64,000 bases of DNA from Streptococcus infantis ATCC 700779 (GCF_000187465.1 NZ_GL732439.1:1682189-1746188); one strand, 5' to 3'. Counted from the stretch's first letter, positions 45,267-53,905 are shown. Notes: a model not told the origin generated them from the sequence alone. Numbers and translations: made by a program.

Positions 45267-45410
45267 CTAGAAATTGTGTGGACAAGGACAAGGGACGAGC
45301 CTGACGGGAAGTCAGGCGAAGTCCTGCAGACTGCCGTCCAGACAATTTCTAGCCAAGCAAAAGCTGGCTATTCTAACAGCCAGCAAAAAGGTACACTTAG
45401 GGCAGCGCCC
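45267..45410 (+). other. Highly structured region, candidate origin (oriT/dso) or small RNA
   Basis: Within 144 bp: a 17-bp inverted repeat with one mismatch (ctagaaattgtgtggac at 45267 against gtccagacaatttctag ending 45352), an inner perfect hairpin gcctgac-gggaa-gtcaggc (45299-45317), a hairpin gctggct / agccagc (45363-45384) and gggc-agc-gccc (45400-45410). It is more GC-rich than its AT-rich surroundings. It lies directly upstream of a Rep_trans-type gene, where such proteins nick. The stretch 45053-45488 otherwise holds no convincing gene. Confidence 0.55.
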
Positions 45411-45488
45411 AAAGAACGACGGAACGAACAAACGTTGATTTGACGGTGTTTCTGAGACCTAAAAAATCTAAAAGAAAGGGGGACAATT

Positions 45489-46466
45489 TTGTTGGTTTCT
45501 ATACAAGATTTAAGAAGTATTCAAGAACGATGTGATGTAGGAGAATTAGTACAGCGGTTAGATGTCAGTATTGATAGATTAACGGTTATCTGGGATACAG
45601 ACATTGGTTCCCTAAGACGAATTTTCAAAAATCTGAAACAGGCAATAAGTACAAGAGTTGATTCATTTGAAATACATGATAACGTACGAGATGATGTCTT
45701 TACTTTAGTTAAAGTTTTTAATGAGTATGATTCAATCAATATTATATTTTTCCAATTATCCACTTATGGAAATGAACAATTGATTCGAATTGATTTTAAT
45801 CCTAATACTTTAAAAGAATTTGGTGGAATGAAAGTATGGAGGCAATTAATGTACTTTGCTCGATTGAATTCATTGACGGTACGCTTGTCTCGTTTTGATT
45901 TGGCATTTGACATTTTCAACAGGCCTGAAATCGTTAATTTGCAACATATTAAAGGTGGTGTTACCCATAAGGCCTTCTATGGTAGAGGGGGTGAATTAGA
46001 GACGAAATATTGGGGTTCTAGCGGTAGTAATGTACAAGTTAGGTTATATGATAAGAATAAAGAAATCATTGCTCACAAGCGCGAAGAGAAGCTAGATTTG
46101 GCTGTAAATCCGTTTTGGTGGAGACTAGAGTTCCAACTCAGAACCAAAGCGATTGGTGAGGAGATGGTCCAAGATGTTATGAATCGTCTTGATAATTTCG
46201 GATTTTATAAGCTAGAACATATTCGAGTGGAGCAAAGAGCATTTACAATTATCTTTCTCAACAATCCTGAACTGTTATCATTGGCTTTTCCAAATTTAAA
46301 ATCAGACAGCATCAAAAAGAAAAAAACAAGAGTCCGCAAACTATTGAGAGAAGAAACGAATCAATTTGCGGAAGAACTAAAAGAAGTATTAATACAGAAT
46401 CTCCCTAAATTAAATGCAGATTTACAACTACTTGTAGGCGAGTTTCTGAATTTAGAAAATAAATAA
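45489..46466 (+). CDS. Rep_trans-type replication initiation factor / MobT-like relaxase
   Basis: A protein of 325 residues. The conserved Rep_trans core is visible as LSRFDLAFDIFN, FYGRGGELETKYWGSSGSN, VQVRLYDKNKEI and FWWRLEFQLR; the family includes plasmid pT181 Rep, ICEBs1 NicK and Tn916 Orf20. These nick one strand to start rolling-circle replication or transfer. TTG start with a strong ribosome site (aaaggggg). It lacks a neighbouring coupling protein, so the element would be mobilised by another system. Confidence 0.82.
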   Translation: MLVSIQDLRSIQERCDVGELVQRLDVSIDRLTVIWDTDIGSLRRIFKNLKQAISTRVDSFEIHDNVRDDVFTLVKVFNEYDSINIIFFQLSTYGNEQLIRIDFNPNTLKEFGGMKVWRQLMYFARLNSLTVRLSRFDLAFDIFNRPEIVNLQHIKGGVTHKAFYGRGGELETKYWGSSGSNVQVRLYDKNKEIIAHKREEKLDLAVNPFWWRLEFQLRTKAIGEEMVQDVMNRLDNFGFYKLEHIRVEQRAFTIIFLNNPELLSLAFPNLKSDSIKKKKTRVRKLLREETNQFAEELKEVLIQNLPKLNADLQLLVGEFLNLENK

Positions 46467-46477
46467 GGAGGATAACT

Positions 46478-46666
46478 ATGGACAATAATTTAATTAGTAA
46501 CAAAGAATTAATTGAAATGGGCTATCGCCCTCATACAGCAAATGATATCATTCATCAGGCAAGAGAATTACTTGTCTCACGAGGCTATACATTTTATAAT
46601 CGCAAACGTTTGATGGTTGTTCCAAAAAGTGTTGTAAATGAGATTCTAGGAACTGAGGTGGCGTAA
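46478..46666 (+). CDS. DUF3173 excisionase-like protein
   Basis: A 62-residue protein (NKELIEMGYRPHTANDIIHQ and RLMVVPKSVVNEILG) of the DUF3173 family, small winged-helix-like proteins encoded directly before integrases in streptococcal elements and thought to act as excisionases. It lies 11 bp after rep and 1 bp before the integrase. Ribosome site aaggagg. Confidence 0.83.
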   Translation: MDNNLISNKELIEMGYRPHTANDIIHQARELLVSRGYTFYNRKRLMVVPKSVVNEILGTEVA

Positions 46667-46667
46667 T

Positions 46668-47807
46668 ATGGCAAGTGTTCGTTATCGAAAGCGAGGAGAT
46701 AGTAATTTATGGACCTATGAAATTCGTAACGAAGGAAAAACTGTTGTTCATAATAGTGGTTTTAAAACAAAAAAACTTGCAGAGACAGAAGCTGAGCCGA
46801 TTCTGCAAGAACTTCGTTTAGGAAAAAGAATTTCTAGAGATATTTCTCTTGTCGATCTATATCAAGAATGGCTTGAACTAAAAATTCTACCGAGTAGTAG
46901 GTCGGAAGAGACAAAGAAAAAATATCTTCTCCGTAAAAACACAATTGAAAGATTATTTGGAAATAAAAAAGTCACTCAAATTCGTGCGAGTGAATACCAA
47001 AGAATTATGAATAAGTATGGGCAGACGGTTGGTAGAAATTTTCTTGGTAGATTGAATACTGGGATTCATCAGAGCATCCAAATGGCAATTGCAGACAAAG
47101 TTCTAATAGATGATTTTACACAACATGTCGAGTTATTTTCATCCAAAGAACAACAGATGACAGAAGAGAAATATTTACATACAGAAAAGGACTATCTGGA
47201 TTTACTTTTAGCAGTAAAGAAAAAATTTGATTACCAACGTTCAATTGTTCCTTATATCGTCTATTTTCTATTAAAAACAGGCATGAGGTTTGGAGAGTTA
47301 ATAGCGTTAACTTGGAATGAAGTTGACTTTGACAGAGGACTGCTAAAAACATATAGGAGGTTCAATACCCTTTCTCATAAATTTGTCCCTCCAAAAAATA
47401 AAACGTCTATTCGGATGGTACCGATAGACGAAGAATGTATTAAGATATTACAAGTCCTAAAAATTGAACAAGAGAAAGCTAATAAAGAGCTAGGAATCAA
47501 GAATAGGTATAAAATGATTTTTCAGCATTATGGATATATTCACTTGGTACCAGACATTGCAAGTGTCAATAAAGCTTTGAGTGTTCTTTTAAATGAATTA
47601 GATATTTATCCAATTATCACGACAAAAGGAGCACGTCATACCTATGGAAGCTACCTCTGGCACAAAGGATTTGACCTTGGAGTTATTGCAAAAATTCTAG
47701 GGCATAGAGATATTTCAATGTTAGTAGAAGTATATGGACACACTTTAGAAGAGAAAATTTTTGAAGAATTTAATCAAATTAGAGATGTCTGGAAAGATTG
47801 CTCATAA
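46668..47807 (+). CDS. Tyrosine recombinase (integrase)
   Basis: A protein of 379 residues with an N-terminal arm-binding domain (ASVRYRKRGDSNLWTYEIRN), a SAM-like core-binding domain and the catalytic domain: Arg in TGMRFGELIALTW, Lys on the following hairpin, His-X-X-Arg as KGARHTYGSYL (shown by GHRD further on) and Tyr in VEVYGHT. It integrates the element into the 3' end of tRNA-Lys 90 bp away. Complete and apparently functional. Confidence 0.92.
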   Translation: MASVRYRKRGDSNLWTYEIRNEGKTVVHNSGFKTKKLAETEAEPILQELRLGKRISRDISLVDLYQEWLELKILPSSRSEETKKKYLLRKNTIERLFGNKKVTQIRASEYQRIMNKYGQTVGRNFLGRLNTGIHQSIQMAIADKVLIDDFTQHVELFSSKEQQMTEEKYLHTEKDYLDLLLAVKKKFDYQRSIVPYIVYFLLKTGMRFGELIALTWNEVDFDRGLLKTYRRFNTLSHKFVPPKNKTSIRMVPIDEECIKILQVLKIEQEKANKELGIKNRYKMIFQHYGYIHLVPDIASVNKALSVLLNELDIYPIITTKGARHTYGSYLWHKGFDLGVIAKILGHRDISMLVEVYGHTLEEKIFEEFNQIRDVWKDCS

Positions 47808-47851
47808 AAAAATGTGGGGCAAATGATGGGGCAAATCAGTTATAGACAAGC

Positions 47852-47879
47852 AAAAAAGCCTTATAAATCAAGGCTTTTT
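47852..47879. terminator. Terminator serving tRNA-Lys and the integrase
   Basis: Stem aaaaagcctt / aaggcttttt with a 7-nt loop. On the minus strand it ends the tRNA transcript, on the plus strand the integrase. Its right half is part of the attachment repeat. Confidence 0.8.
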
Positions 47880-47901
47880 CCTGTTGATTTAGATGCCCCC
47901 T
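47870..47901. other. Right attachment site (attR)
   Basis: The 32-bp counterpart of attL at 36723-36753. It ends inside the acceptor stem of tRNA-Lys (gatgccccct), so integration keeps the tRNA intact. Confidence 0.7.
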
Positions 47902-47966
47902 GCAGGGCTCGAACCTGCGACCCATAGATTAAGAGTCTACTGCTCTACCAACTGAGCTAAGGAGGC
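47894..47966 (-). tRNA. tRNA-Lys (anticodon CUU)
   Basis: Folds into a complete cloverleaf: acceptor GCCTCCT / AGGGGGC, D arm GCTC-AGTTGGTA-GAGC, anticodon stem GTAGA / TCTAT with loop CTCTTAA (CTT, lysine AAG codons), T arm GCAGG-TTCGAGC-CCTGC. The discriminator is A, and CCA is not encoded. It is the integration target of the neighbouring element and lies 9 bp after the U run of the 6S RNA, so the two may share a transcript. Confidence 0.95.
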
Positions 47967-47970
47967 AAAT

Positions 47971-48166
47971 AAAAAGCTGTATTGGTGCCGAAACTTCACG
48001 GTTTGTATTGAACCCGCGCAATTAAGCAGGTGGGCAACTCGCTCTAACTGAAGCTGTTTCCGTGTGAGACGGCCTACATGCTGTTAGAAGACTTTTGTTT
48101 CCCTAATAATACAAAAAATAGTCGGTCAACACTTAAATGTGAAGTCGTACACCACAGCGTTTCTAT
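47971..48166 (-). ncRNA. ssrS: 6S RNA
   Basis: A transcript of about 196 nt that folds into one long, interrupted hairpin. Its ends pair (GCTGT with ACAGC; GGTG...ACTTCAC with GTGAAGT...CACC; TTGACC with GGTTCAA), leaving a large central bubble and an apical arm, the shape that mimics an open promoter and binds sigma-A RNA polymerase. Length agrees with the roughly 195-nt pneumococcal 6S RNA. It ends in CAGCTTTTTATT. Identification rests on fold, size and its place between rarA and tRNA-Lys. Confidence 0.72.
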
Positions 48167-48172
48167 GATTAT

Positions 48173-48201
48173 ATGATACCACTTTTTCAAAAAAAATCAA
48201 G
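48173..48201 (-). promoter_or_regulatory. Promoter of 6S RNA
   Basis: On the minus strand -35 TTGATT and -10 TATCAT are about 16 bp apart; the -10 is followed by the likely start A about 7 bp downstream. The rarA stop codon lies about 30 bp upstream. Confidence 0.55.
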
Positions 48202-48228
48202 GGAAAATTAAAATTTTTGAAAAGGATT

Positions 48229-49500
48229 TCACAAGTTTCGTAATTTATCAATGGTTTCCTTGCGTTGAGCCAGGGCCCGTTCGTATTTTCCACTATCTTC
48301 TGGAGAAAAGTAGTGATGGTCACGGATTTTTTCTGGTAGGTATTCTTGCTTGACCCAGTGACCAGGATAATTATGTGGATAGAGATAATTTTGGGCGTTA
48401 CCTAGTTCCTTGCTGCCGCTATAATGTCCATCTCGCAAGTGACGCGGAATCGGCAGATGCCCCGATGTTTTAAGGTCAGACAAGGCCTTATCTATAGCCA
48501 TGTAGGCTGAGTTAGACTTAGGTGAAAGTGCCAGATCAATGACGACATTGGCAATGAGAATACGAGCTTCTGGGAAACCGATTCTTTGCGCAGCATCCAA
48601 AGCAGTTACGGTATGAATCTGAGCTTCGGGATTGGCTAAGCCAATATCTTCATAAGCAATCACAGTCAAACGACGAGCTAGGCTAGGAAGATCACCAGCT
48701 TCTATCAAGCGAGCAGCATAGTGGAGACTAGCATCGACATCGGATCCACGGATGGATTTTTGCAGGGCAGAGAGAACGTCATAGTGTCCATCTCCATCCT
48801 TGTCCATAGTGATGTAGCTTCTCTGAAGACTATTTTCCATGATGTCGAGCGTGATGTGACGGACACCGTCATCATTTTCTGGGGTGGAGAGAACTGCCAA
48901 ATCAAGCGAATTGAAGGCAGAACGGAGATCTCCATTGGTAGATGTTGCGATAAAATCAAGGGCATCATCATCTAACTCAACAGGGAAATCAAAACCTCTT
49001 TCAGGGTCAGTCAGGGCTATTTGAACGGCCTCTTTAACATCTTGGTTAGACAAGGGTTCCAACTCAAAAATCTGAACACGACTGCGGATGGCTGGAGTTA
49101 CAGAAAAGAAAGGATTTTCAGTTGTCGCCCCGATCATGATGACTAGACCACTTTCTAAGAGAGGAAGGAGGAAGTCTTGTTTAGTCTTGTCAAGACGATG
49201 AATCTCGTCTAGTAGCAGTACAAGGCCACCTGAGAATTTAGCTTCCTCAGCGATTTCTTGGAGGCGTTTTTTACTATCAACTGTGGCATTGAAGGTCCGA
49301 AAAGCATACTTGGTCGTTCCAGCGATGGCCGAAGCGATACTGGTTTTTCCAATACCCGGAGGTCCATAGAGAATCATGGAGGACAGGCGGTTGGCTTCCA
49401 CCATGCGGCGGATGATTTTTCCGGGTCCGACCAGATGCTCTTGACCGATGACCTGATCGATGGTTTGGGGGCGCATACGAAATGCGAGATTGTCTGGCAT
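48229..49500 (-). CDS. rarA: Replication-associated recombination ATPase RarA (MgsA)
   Basis: An AAA+ protein of 423 residues that acts at stalled replication forks. N-terminal MPDNLAFRMRPQTIDQVIGQ, Walker A GPPGIGKTS (about residue 46), Walker B LLLDEIHRLDK, sensor 1 GATTENP, and the C-terminal tetramerisation domain with YPHNYPGHWVKQEYLPE. The ATG at 49500 is chosen since the ribosome site aaagga falls between it and the upstream ATG at 49518. Confidence 0.94.
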   Translation of the reverse strand: MPDNLAFRMRPQTIDQVIGQEHLVGPGKIIRRMVEANRLSSMILYGPPGIGKTSIASAIAGTTKYAFRTFNATVDSKKRLQEIAEEAKFSGGLVLLLDEIHRLDKTKQDFLLPLLESGLVIMIGATTENPFFSVTPAIRSRVQIFELEPLSNQDVKEAVQIALTDPERGFDFPVELDDDALDFIATSTNGDLRSAFNSLDLAVLSTPENDDGVRHITLDIMENSLQRSYITMDKDGDGHYDVLSALQKSIRGSDVDASLHYAARLIEAGDLPSLARRLTVIAYEDIGLANPEAQIHTVTALDAAQRIGFPEARILIANVVIDLALSPKSNSAYMAIDKALSDLKTSGHLPIPRHLRDGHYSGSKELGNAQNYLYPHNYPGHWVKQEYLPEKIRDHHYFSPEDSGKYERALAQRKETIDKLRNL

Positions 49501-49615
49501 AGCAGTCCTTTCTAACATGGATTTTCTGATACGAATGTGGTAATATGGTAGTATCTATTTTAGCATATTTCCGAGTATTCGGGGCGATTGAAGAGTCGTA
49601 TAGAAAGAGGACAAA

Positions 49616-50086
49616 ATGGCAACATATGGATTTTTAGATGTTTTACAAGAAGAGTTGGACAAGAACTTTCCTTTTGATTATGAGATTAGCTGGGACAAGC
49701 GCAATCATGCGGTTGAAGTGAGTTTTCTATTAGAGGCACAAAATGCTGCAGGGGTGGAGATGTTAGATGAAGACGGAGAGGTTTCGTCAGATGATATCCT
49801 TTTTGAAGAAGCGGTACTTTTTTACAACCCTGCCAAGTCAACTGTTAATGAAGAAGACTATCTCACGGTCATCCCTTACCTGCCGAAGAAAGGTTTTTCT
49901 CGTGAATTTTTAGCTTATTTTGCGCTATTCCTTAAAGATACTGCAGAGGTTGGACTAGATGCCCTCATGGACTTTTTGGAAGACCCAGAAGCAGAAGAAT
50001 TTGTCATGGAATGGAACCAAGAAGTCTTTGAAGAAGGGAAAGTCGGTTTGGAAGAAGGAGAATTTTACCCTTATCCGAGATACTAG
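49616..50086 (+). CDS. DUF3013 family protein
   Basis: An acidic soluble protein of 156 residues (MATYGFLDVLQEELDKNFPF; later YLTVIPYLPKKGFSREFLAY). DUF3013 is restricted to lactic-acid bacteria and of unknown function. Ribosome site aaagagg. The Nudix gene starts 9 bp after its stop, and the next GNAT gene overlaps that by 4 bp, making a three-gene operon. Confidence 0.83.
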   Translation: MATYGFLDVLQEELDKNFPFDYEISWDKRNHAVEVSFLLEAQNAAGVEMLDEDGEVSSDDILFEEAVLFYNPAKSTVNEEDYLTVIPYLPKKGFSREFLAYFALFLKDTAEVGLDALMDFLEDPEAEEFVMEWNQEVFEEGKVGLEEGEFYPYPRY

Positions 50087-50095
50087 GAGCTTGTA

Positions 50096-50524
50096 GTGGA
50101 CGTAGATATTTTAGATTTCACAGGCTGCAAAATTGCTCTATTTTGCGGAGATAAGCTACTGACCATCTTGCGTGATGACAAGGAAAATATCCCTTGGCCA
50201 AATATGTGGGAGTTGCCAGGTGGTGGTCGTGAAGGGGACGAAAGCCCATTTGAATGCGCGGCGCGTGAAGTTTATGAGGAACTAGGCATTTACTTGACCG
50301 AAGATTGCCTGCTCTGGAGCAAGGTCTATCCCAGCATGCTCTATGAAGGCAGACAGTCAGTATTTATGGTCGGTCAGTTAAGTCAGGATCAGTTTGACAG
50401 TATTGTCTTTGGAGATGAAGGTCAGGCCTATAAACTGATGAACATTGAGGAATTTTTGACATCCAGTAAAGTAGTGCCTCAGCTACAGGGGAGATTGAGG
50501 GATTATTTGGAGGAGAGTTTATGA
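50096..50524 (+). CDS. Nudix hydrolase
   Basis: A protein of 142 residues with a complete Nudix box GGGREGDESPFECAAREVYEELGI (written here only as its key residues: G45-region, REVYEELG core). GTG start preceded by gagctt, a weak ribosome site, fitting coupling to the upstream DUF3013 gene. Probably cleaves a nucleoside diphosphate derivative; the substrate cannot be told. Confidence 0.85.
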   Translation: MDVDILDFTGCKIALFCGDKLLTILRDDKENIPWPNMWELPGGGREGDESPFECAAREVYEELGIYLTEDCLLWSKVYPSMLYEGRQSVFMVGQLSQDQFDSIVFGDEGQAYKLMNIEEFLTSSKVVPQLQGRLRDYLEESL

Positions 50525-50994
50525 TAAGACTTGAACGAACAGGAGCAGAGGATTTAGAGGACGTCATTGCGATTCAAATAGCTAGCTTTAAGGCTGTATA
50601 TGACAAATACCAAGATGAATATGATCCCTATCTGGAGGACCGTGAACGAATTAAGTGGAAACTAGTCGAGCGTCCCAATAGCTATTACTACTTTGTCAAA
50701 GAAAACGAAGATAAAATTGGATTTCTTCGAATTCAGACCAATGACGAGTTAACGAAAGCTTGGTTAGGAACGGCAGCGATTTTACCTCCCTATCAAGGAA
50801 AAGGGTATGGATCTAAAGGTTTAAGCTTGCTGGAAAAAGAATTTCCAACCATCACACAATGGGATTTGTGTACGGTATTACAGGATGCGGGAATGGTTGC
50901 CTTCTACAAGAAAAATGGCTACCGTCAAACTCATATCGAGCCTGAAAAAGAAGGTATGGATATGGTCTACATGAAAAAATTGATTGACAAATAG
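50521..50994 (+). CDS. GNAT-family N-acetyltransferase
   Basis: A protein of 157 residues with the acetyl-CoA-binding motif A in AAILPPYQGKGYGSKGLSLL (Q-X-X-G-X-G) and a C-terminal motif B region DAGMVAFYKKNGY. Overlaps the Nudix gene by 4 bp. Substrate unknown. Confidence 0.85.
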   Translation: MIRLERTGAEDLEDVIAIQIASFKAVYDKYQDEYDPYLEDRERIKWKLVERPNSYYYFVKENEDKIGFLRIQTNDELTKAWLGTAAILPPYQGKGYGSKGLSLLEKEFPTITQWDLCTVLQDAGMVAFYKKNGYRQTHIEPEKEGMDMVYMKKLIDK

Positions 50995-51029
50995 AAAGGA
51001 TGGTTCAGTTAAATTTCTAAACTGAACCC

Positions 51030-51118
51030 GCCCTAAACACGGTGCCAAAAAGATAAACTTCTCTTAGACACAAACGTCTTCAGAGAGTTTCTTATTTTGG
51101 CTTTGTGTTTTACGGGCT
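51030..51118. repeat. Two-tier hairpin element, copy 2 (upstream of prmA)
   Basis: Outer arms gccctaaacac / gtgttttacgggc enclose inner arms gccaaaaagataaact / agtttcttattttggc around a small apex (agac-acaaac-gtct). The inner arms share aaaaagataaacttc and agtttcttatttt with the element at 15946-16037, in opposite orientation. A further palindrome ttcagtt / aactgaa lies at 51004-51026. Confidence 0.55.
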
Positions 51119-51131
51119 TGGTATCTTAATG

Positions 51132-52082
51132 ATGGAAACATGGCAAGAGTTAAAAGTTACAGTCAAGCGTGAGGGAGAGGAGTTGGTTTCCAATCTCTTG
51201 ATCGAGTTAGGTGCCCAAGGGGTAGCAATTGAAGATAGCATGGACTATATTGGAAATGTGGACCGCTTCGGTGAGATTTTCCCTGAGGTCGAGCAACAAG
51301 AAGAAATCGTGGTCACGGCCTACTATCCGGAAACGGTTGATGTGGCAACGGTTGAAGCGGACTTGCAGGCTCGCTTAGCAGAATTGACGGACTTTATGGA
51401 CTTAGGAGAAGTCAAGATTGGGACGACTGCCTTGGCTGAGGAAGACTGGGCAGACAACTGGAAGAAATACTATGAACCAGCTCGCATTACCCATGACCTG
51501 ACCATCGTGCCGTCATGGACAGACTATGAGGCGACGGCGGGAGAAAAGATTATCAAGCTGGATCCTGGTATGGCCTTTGGAACAGGAACCCACCCAACAA
51601 CCAAGATGAGCCTCTTTGCCTTGGAACAAGTTCTTCGTGGTGGCGAGACAGTGTTAGATGTAGGGACTGGTTCCGGTGTCCTTTCTATTGCTAGCTCACT
51701 TCTGGGTGCTAAGGAAATCTTTGCCTATGATCTGGATGATGTAGCGGTTCGAGTTGCTCAGGAAAATATTGAGCTCAATCCTGGCATGGAAAATATCCAT
51801 GTAGCGCCAGGCGATTTGCTTAAGGGTGTTGAGATTGAAGCAGACGTTATCGTCGCTAATATCTTGGCGGATATCCTTATCCATCTGACGGACGATGCTT
51901 ATCGCTTGGTCAAGGATGAAGGCTACCTGATCATGAGTGGCATTATCAAGGATAAGTGGAACATGGTGCGTGAGTCAGCAGAAGCAGCTGGATTTTTCCT
52001 TGAAACCCACATGATCCAAGGGGAGTGGAATGCCTGTGTCTTCAAAAAAACTAAGGATATCTCTGGTGTGATTGGAGGCTAG
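51132..52082 (+). CDS. prmA: Ribosomal protein L11 methyltransferase
   Basis: A protein of 316 residues that trimethylates L11. N-terminal recognition domain ([20 protein letters not shown]) and a Rossmann methyltransferase with SAM motif [14 protein letters not shown] (about 182) and catalytic-site motif [11 protein letters not shown]. The ATG at 51132 matches the pneumococcal start; ATG at 51129 is an equally close alternative. Its stop lies 1 bp before the rsmE start. Confidence 0.95.
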   Translation: METWQELKVTVKREGEELVSNLLIELGAQGVAIEDSMDYIGNVDRFGEIFPEVEQQEEIVVTAYYPETVDVATVEADLQARLAELTDFMDLGEVKIGTTALAEEDWADNWKKYYEPARITHDLTIVPSWTDYEATAGEKIIKLDPGMAFGTGTHPTTKMSLFALEQVLRGGETVLDVGTGSGVLSIASSLLGAKEIFAYDLDDVAVRVAQENIELNPGMENIHVAPGDLLKGVEIEADVIVANILADILIHLTDDAYRLVKDEGYLIMSGIIKDKWNMVRESAEAAGFFLETHMIQGEWNACVFKKTKDISGVIGG

Positions 52083-52083
52083 C

Positions 52084-52827
52084 ATGCAACAGTATTTTGT
52101 CAAGGGGAGTGCAATCTCTCCTGTCACTATCGAGGACAAGGAAACCAGCAAGCACATGTTTCAGGTTATGCGCCTGAAAGAAGATGATGAGGTTACTTTG
52201 GTCTTTGATGATGGCATCAAGCGCTTGGCGCGCGTGGTCAATGTGGAGGCGCGTAAGTTGGAGCTAATTGGGGAATTGGCTGACAATGTGGAACTGCCAG
52301 TCCAAGTGACCATTGCCTCTGGCTTTCCCAAGGGAGATAAGCTAGAGTTCATCACTCAAAAGGTGACGGAACTCGGTGCCAGTCAGATTTGGGCCTTTCC
52401 TGCAGATTGGTCAGTTGCCAAGTGGGATGGCAAGAAACTGGGTAAAAAGGTCGAAAAACTAGAAAAAATCGCCCTTGGAGCAGCAGAACAAAGCAAGCGG
52501 AATTTGGTACCGAGCATTACCCTTTTTGAAAAAAAGGCAGACTTTTTAGCTCAGTTCGACCAGTTTGATCGTATCGTGGTAGCTTACGAAGAGTCAGCTA
52601 AAGAAGGAGAATCAGCAGCCCTCATCCAAGCTGTCGCTGGTCTTGAAAAAGGAGCTAAACTGCTTTTTATCTTTGGTCCAGAAGGAGGTCTCTCACCTGC
52701 TGAAATTGAATCTTTTGAAGCTAAAGGAGCAGTTCTAGCAGGACTTGGACCTCGCATCCTACGAGCCGAAACAGCGCCACTTTACGCCTTATCTGCCATA
52801 AGTGTTTTGCTTGAATTGAAAAAATAA
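52084..52827 (+). CDS. rsmE: 16S rRNA (uracil(1498)-N3)-methyltransferase
   Basis: A SPOUT-family methyltransferase of 247 residues. N-terminal PUA-like domain (MQQYFVKGSAISPVTIEDKE), C-terminal knot motifs FIFGPEGGLSPAEI and LGPRILRAETAPLYAL. The ATG at 52084 with ribosome site ggagg inside the end of prmA is preferred over the TTG at 52072. Forms an operon with prmA. Confidence 0.94.
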   Translation: MQQYFVKGSAISPVTIEDKETSKHMFQVMRLKEDDEVTLVFDDGIKRLARVVNVEARKLELIGELADNVELPVQVTIASGFPKGDKLEFITQKVTELGASQIWAFPADWSVAKWDGKKLGKKVEKLEKIALGAAEQSKRNLVPSITLFEKKADFLAQFDQFDRIVVAYEESAKEGESAALIQAVAGLEKGAKLLFIFGPEGGLSPAEIESFEAKGAVLAGLGPRILRAETAPLYALSAISVLLELKK

Positions 52828-52836
52828 GAGACTATG

Positions 52837-52866
52837 AAAAAATCGCCTAGAAAAGGTGATTTTTTA
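52837..52866 (+). terminator. Terminator of prmA-rsmE
   Basis: Stem aaaaaatcgcct / aggtgatttttt (one mismatch) with T run. Confidence 0.75.
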
Positions 52867-53101
52867 TGCTCTTGAAATGGCGCGTGAAAGAGTCAATAAA
52901 CGTATCCATGGCGGCAATGGGAATCTTTAATTTTTTGATGATTTCGCAGAAAAAATGGATATCCAAACTGTTCCTAATCTTGTGTTCTATTAAAACAGGG
53001 AGAATCACACTATTTAGAGCAGGAGAGTATTTCTAGTCTTGAAGAAAGATTATTTTCACTAACAAAAAAATGACTCTGGAAATTGAAATCGTAGAGATGA
53101 T
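52867..53101. other. Intergenic stretch without recognisable gene
   Basis: About 235 bp between the rsmE terminator and the one serving butA. It contains a short frame (MARERVNKRIHGGNGNL) and AT-rich sequence that looks like decayed coding DNA, but no ribosome site, promoter pair or repeat that I can support. Confidence 0.4.
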
Positions 53102-53138
53102 AAAAGAGGTTGGATTATTTTCCAACCTCTTTTTTTTA
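53102..53138. terminator. Terminator of the acetoin reductase gene
   Basis: Stem aaaagaggttgg / ccaacctctttt with T runs on both strands; nearly the same stem as at 29285-29318. Confidence 0.85.
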
Positions 53139-53140
53139 TC

Positions 53141-53905
53141 TTAATGGAATTGCATACCACCATCGACGATAATGGTTTGACCTGTAATGTAGTTTGAATC
53201 TGGTCCAGCAAGGAAGCTAACCGCTGCAGCGACATCTTCTGGCTCAGATAGGCGTTTCAATGTAATATCTTTTGCGAATGTTTGCATACCCCATTCGTCG
53301 TCTTTTCCTGCATTTTTCCCAACTTCGTGAGCGATATCATACATCATTGGTGTTTTAACGATACCTGGAGCATAAGCGTTAACAGTGATGCCTGAATCAG
53401 CTAAGTCACGTGCCAATGTTTGAGTAATACCACGAACAGCGAATTTTGTACCACCATAAACAGTCAAGTTTGGATTTCCAACAACACCTGCTTGAGAAGT
53501 AGCGTTGATGATTTTACCACCGTGACCAAGTGCTTTGAATTGAGCTTGAGCAGCTTGTGCTCCCCAGATTACCCCACCGACGTTAATAGCAAAGGTACGA
53601 TTGAACTGTTCTTCTGTAATCGTATCTAGAGGTGTAGTCGGAGCGACACCAGCGTTGTTTACCACAACGTTCAAGTCTCCGAAATGGTCTACAACTTTTT
53701 GGAAAGCTGCAGCAACCTCTGCTTGTTTAGACACATCTGCTACAACAGCTAAAGCATTCTCTGCTGACAACTCAGCAACTGCTTTTTCAGCTGTTTCAGC
53801 ATTGTAGTCTAATACCCCAACCTTAAAACCATCTTGGACCAAGCGTTTTGCGATTGCAAAACCGATTCCTTGACCTGCACCTGTAACAATAGCTACTTTA
53901 GACAT
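53141..53905 (-). CDS. butA: (S)-acetoin-forming diacetyl reductase
   Basis: An SDR of 254 residues. [15 protein letters not shown] binds NAD(H); [13 protein letters not shown], catalytic Ser in NATSQAG and Y-X-X-X-K as VYGGTKFAV, and the tail [14 protein letters not shown] are all present. Strongly resembles acetoin/diacetyl reductases, which interconvert diacetyl, acetoin and butanediol. The ATG at 53905 has a perfect ribosome site (aaaggagg); the longer frame is not supported. Monocistronic. Confidence 0.85.
   Translation of the reverse strand: MSKVAIVTGAGQGIGFAIAKRLVQDGFKVGVLDYNAETAEKAVAELSAENALAVVADVSKQAEVAAAFQKVVDHFGDLNVVVNNAGVAPTTPLDTITEEQFNRTFAINVGGVIWGAQAAQAQFKALGHGGKIINATSQAGVVGNPNLTVYGGTKFAVRGITQTLARDLADSGITVNAYAPGIVKTPMMYDIAHEVGKNAGKDDEWGMQTFAKDITLKRLSEPEDVAAAVSFLAGPDSNYITGQTIIVDGGMQFH

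Larger units (their letters stand above)
36723..47901 (+). mobile_element. Integrative element (IME-like) at tRNA-Lys, tandem of two related units
   Basis: About 11.2 kb between a 31/32-bp direct repeat. The right half carries a conserved module: XRE repressor, structured region, Rep_trans initiator/relaxase, DUF3173 protein and tyrosine integrase, the integrase pointing at the tRNA. No conjugation genes (VirB4, coupling protein) are present, so it would need a helper to move. Left of 38126 lies a truncated first unit; from there to the right end is a complete second one. Cargo: a metallophosphoesterase in unit 1, and a SAP/DUF6434 protein plus a deleted lantibiotic locus in unit 2. Confidence 0.75.

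Noticed and set aside
45261..45443. A 60-residue open frame upstream of rep
   Set aside because: It lies entirely across strong inverted repeats, has no ribosome site and reads as low-quality protein; the DNA is better explained as a structured origin or RNA.
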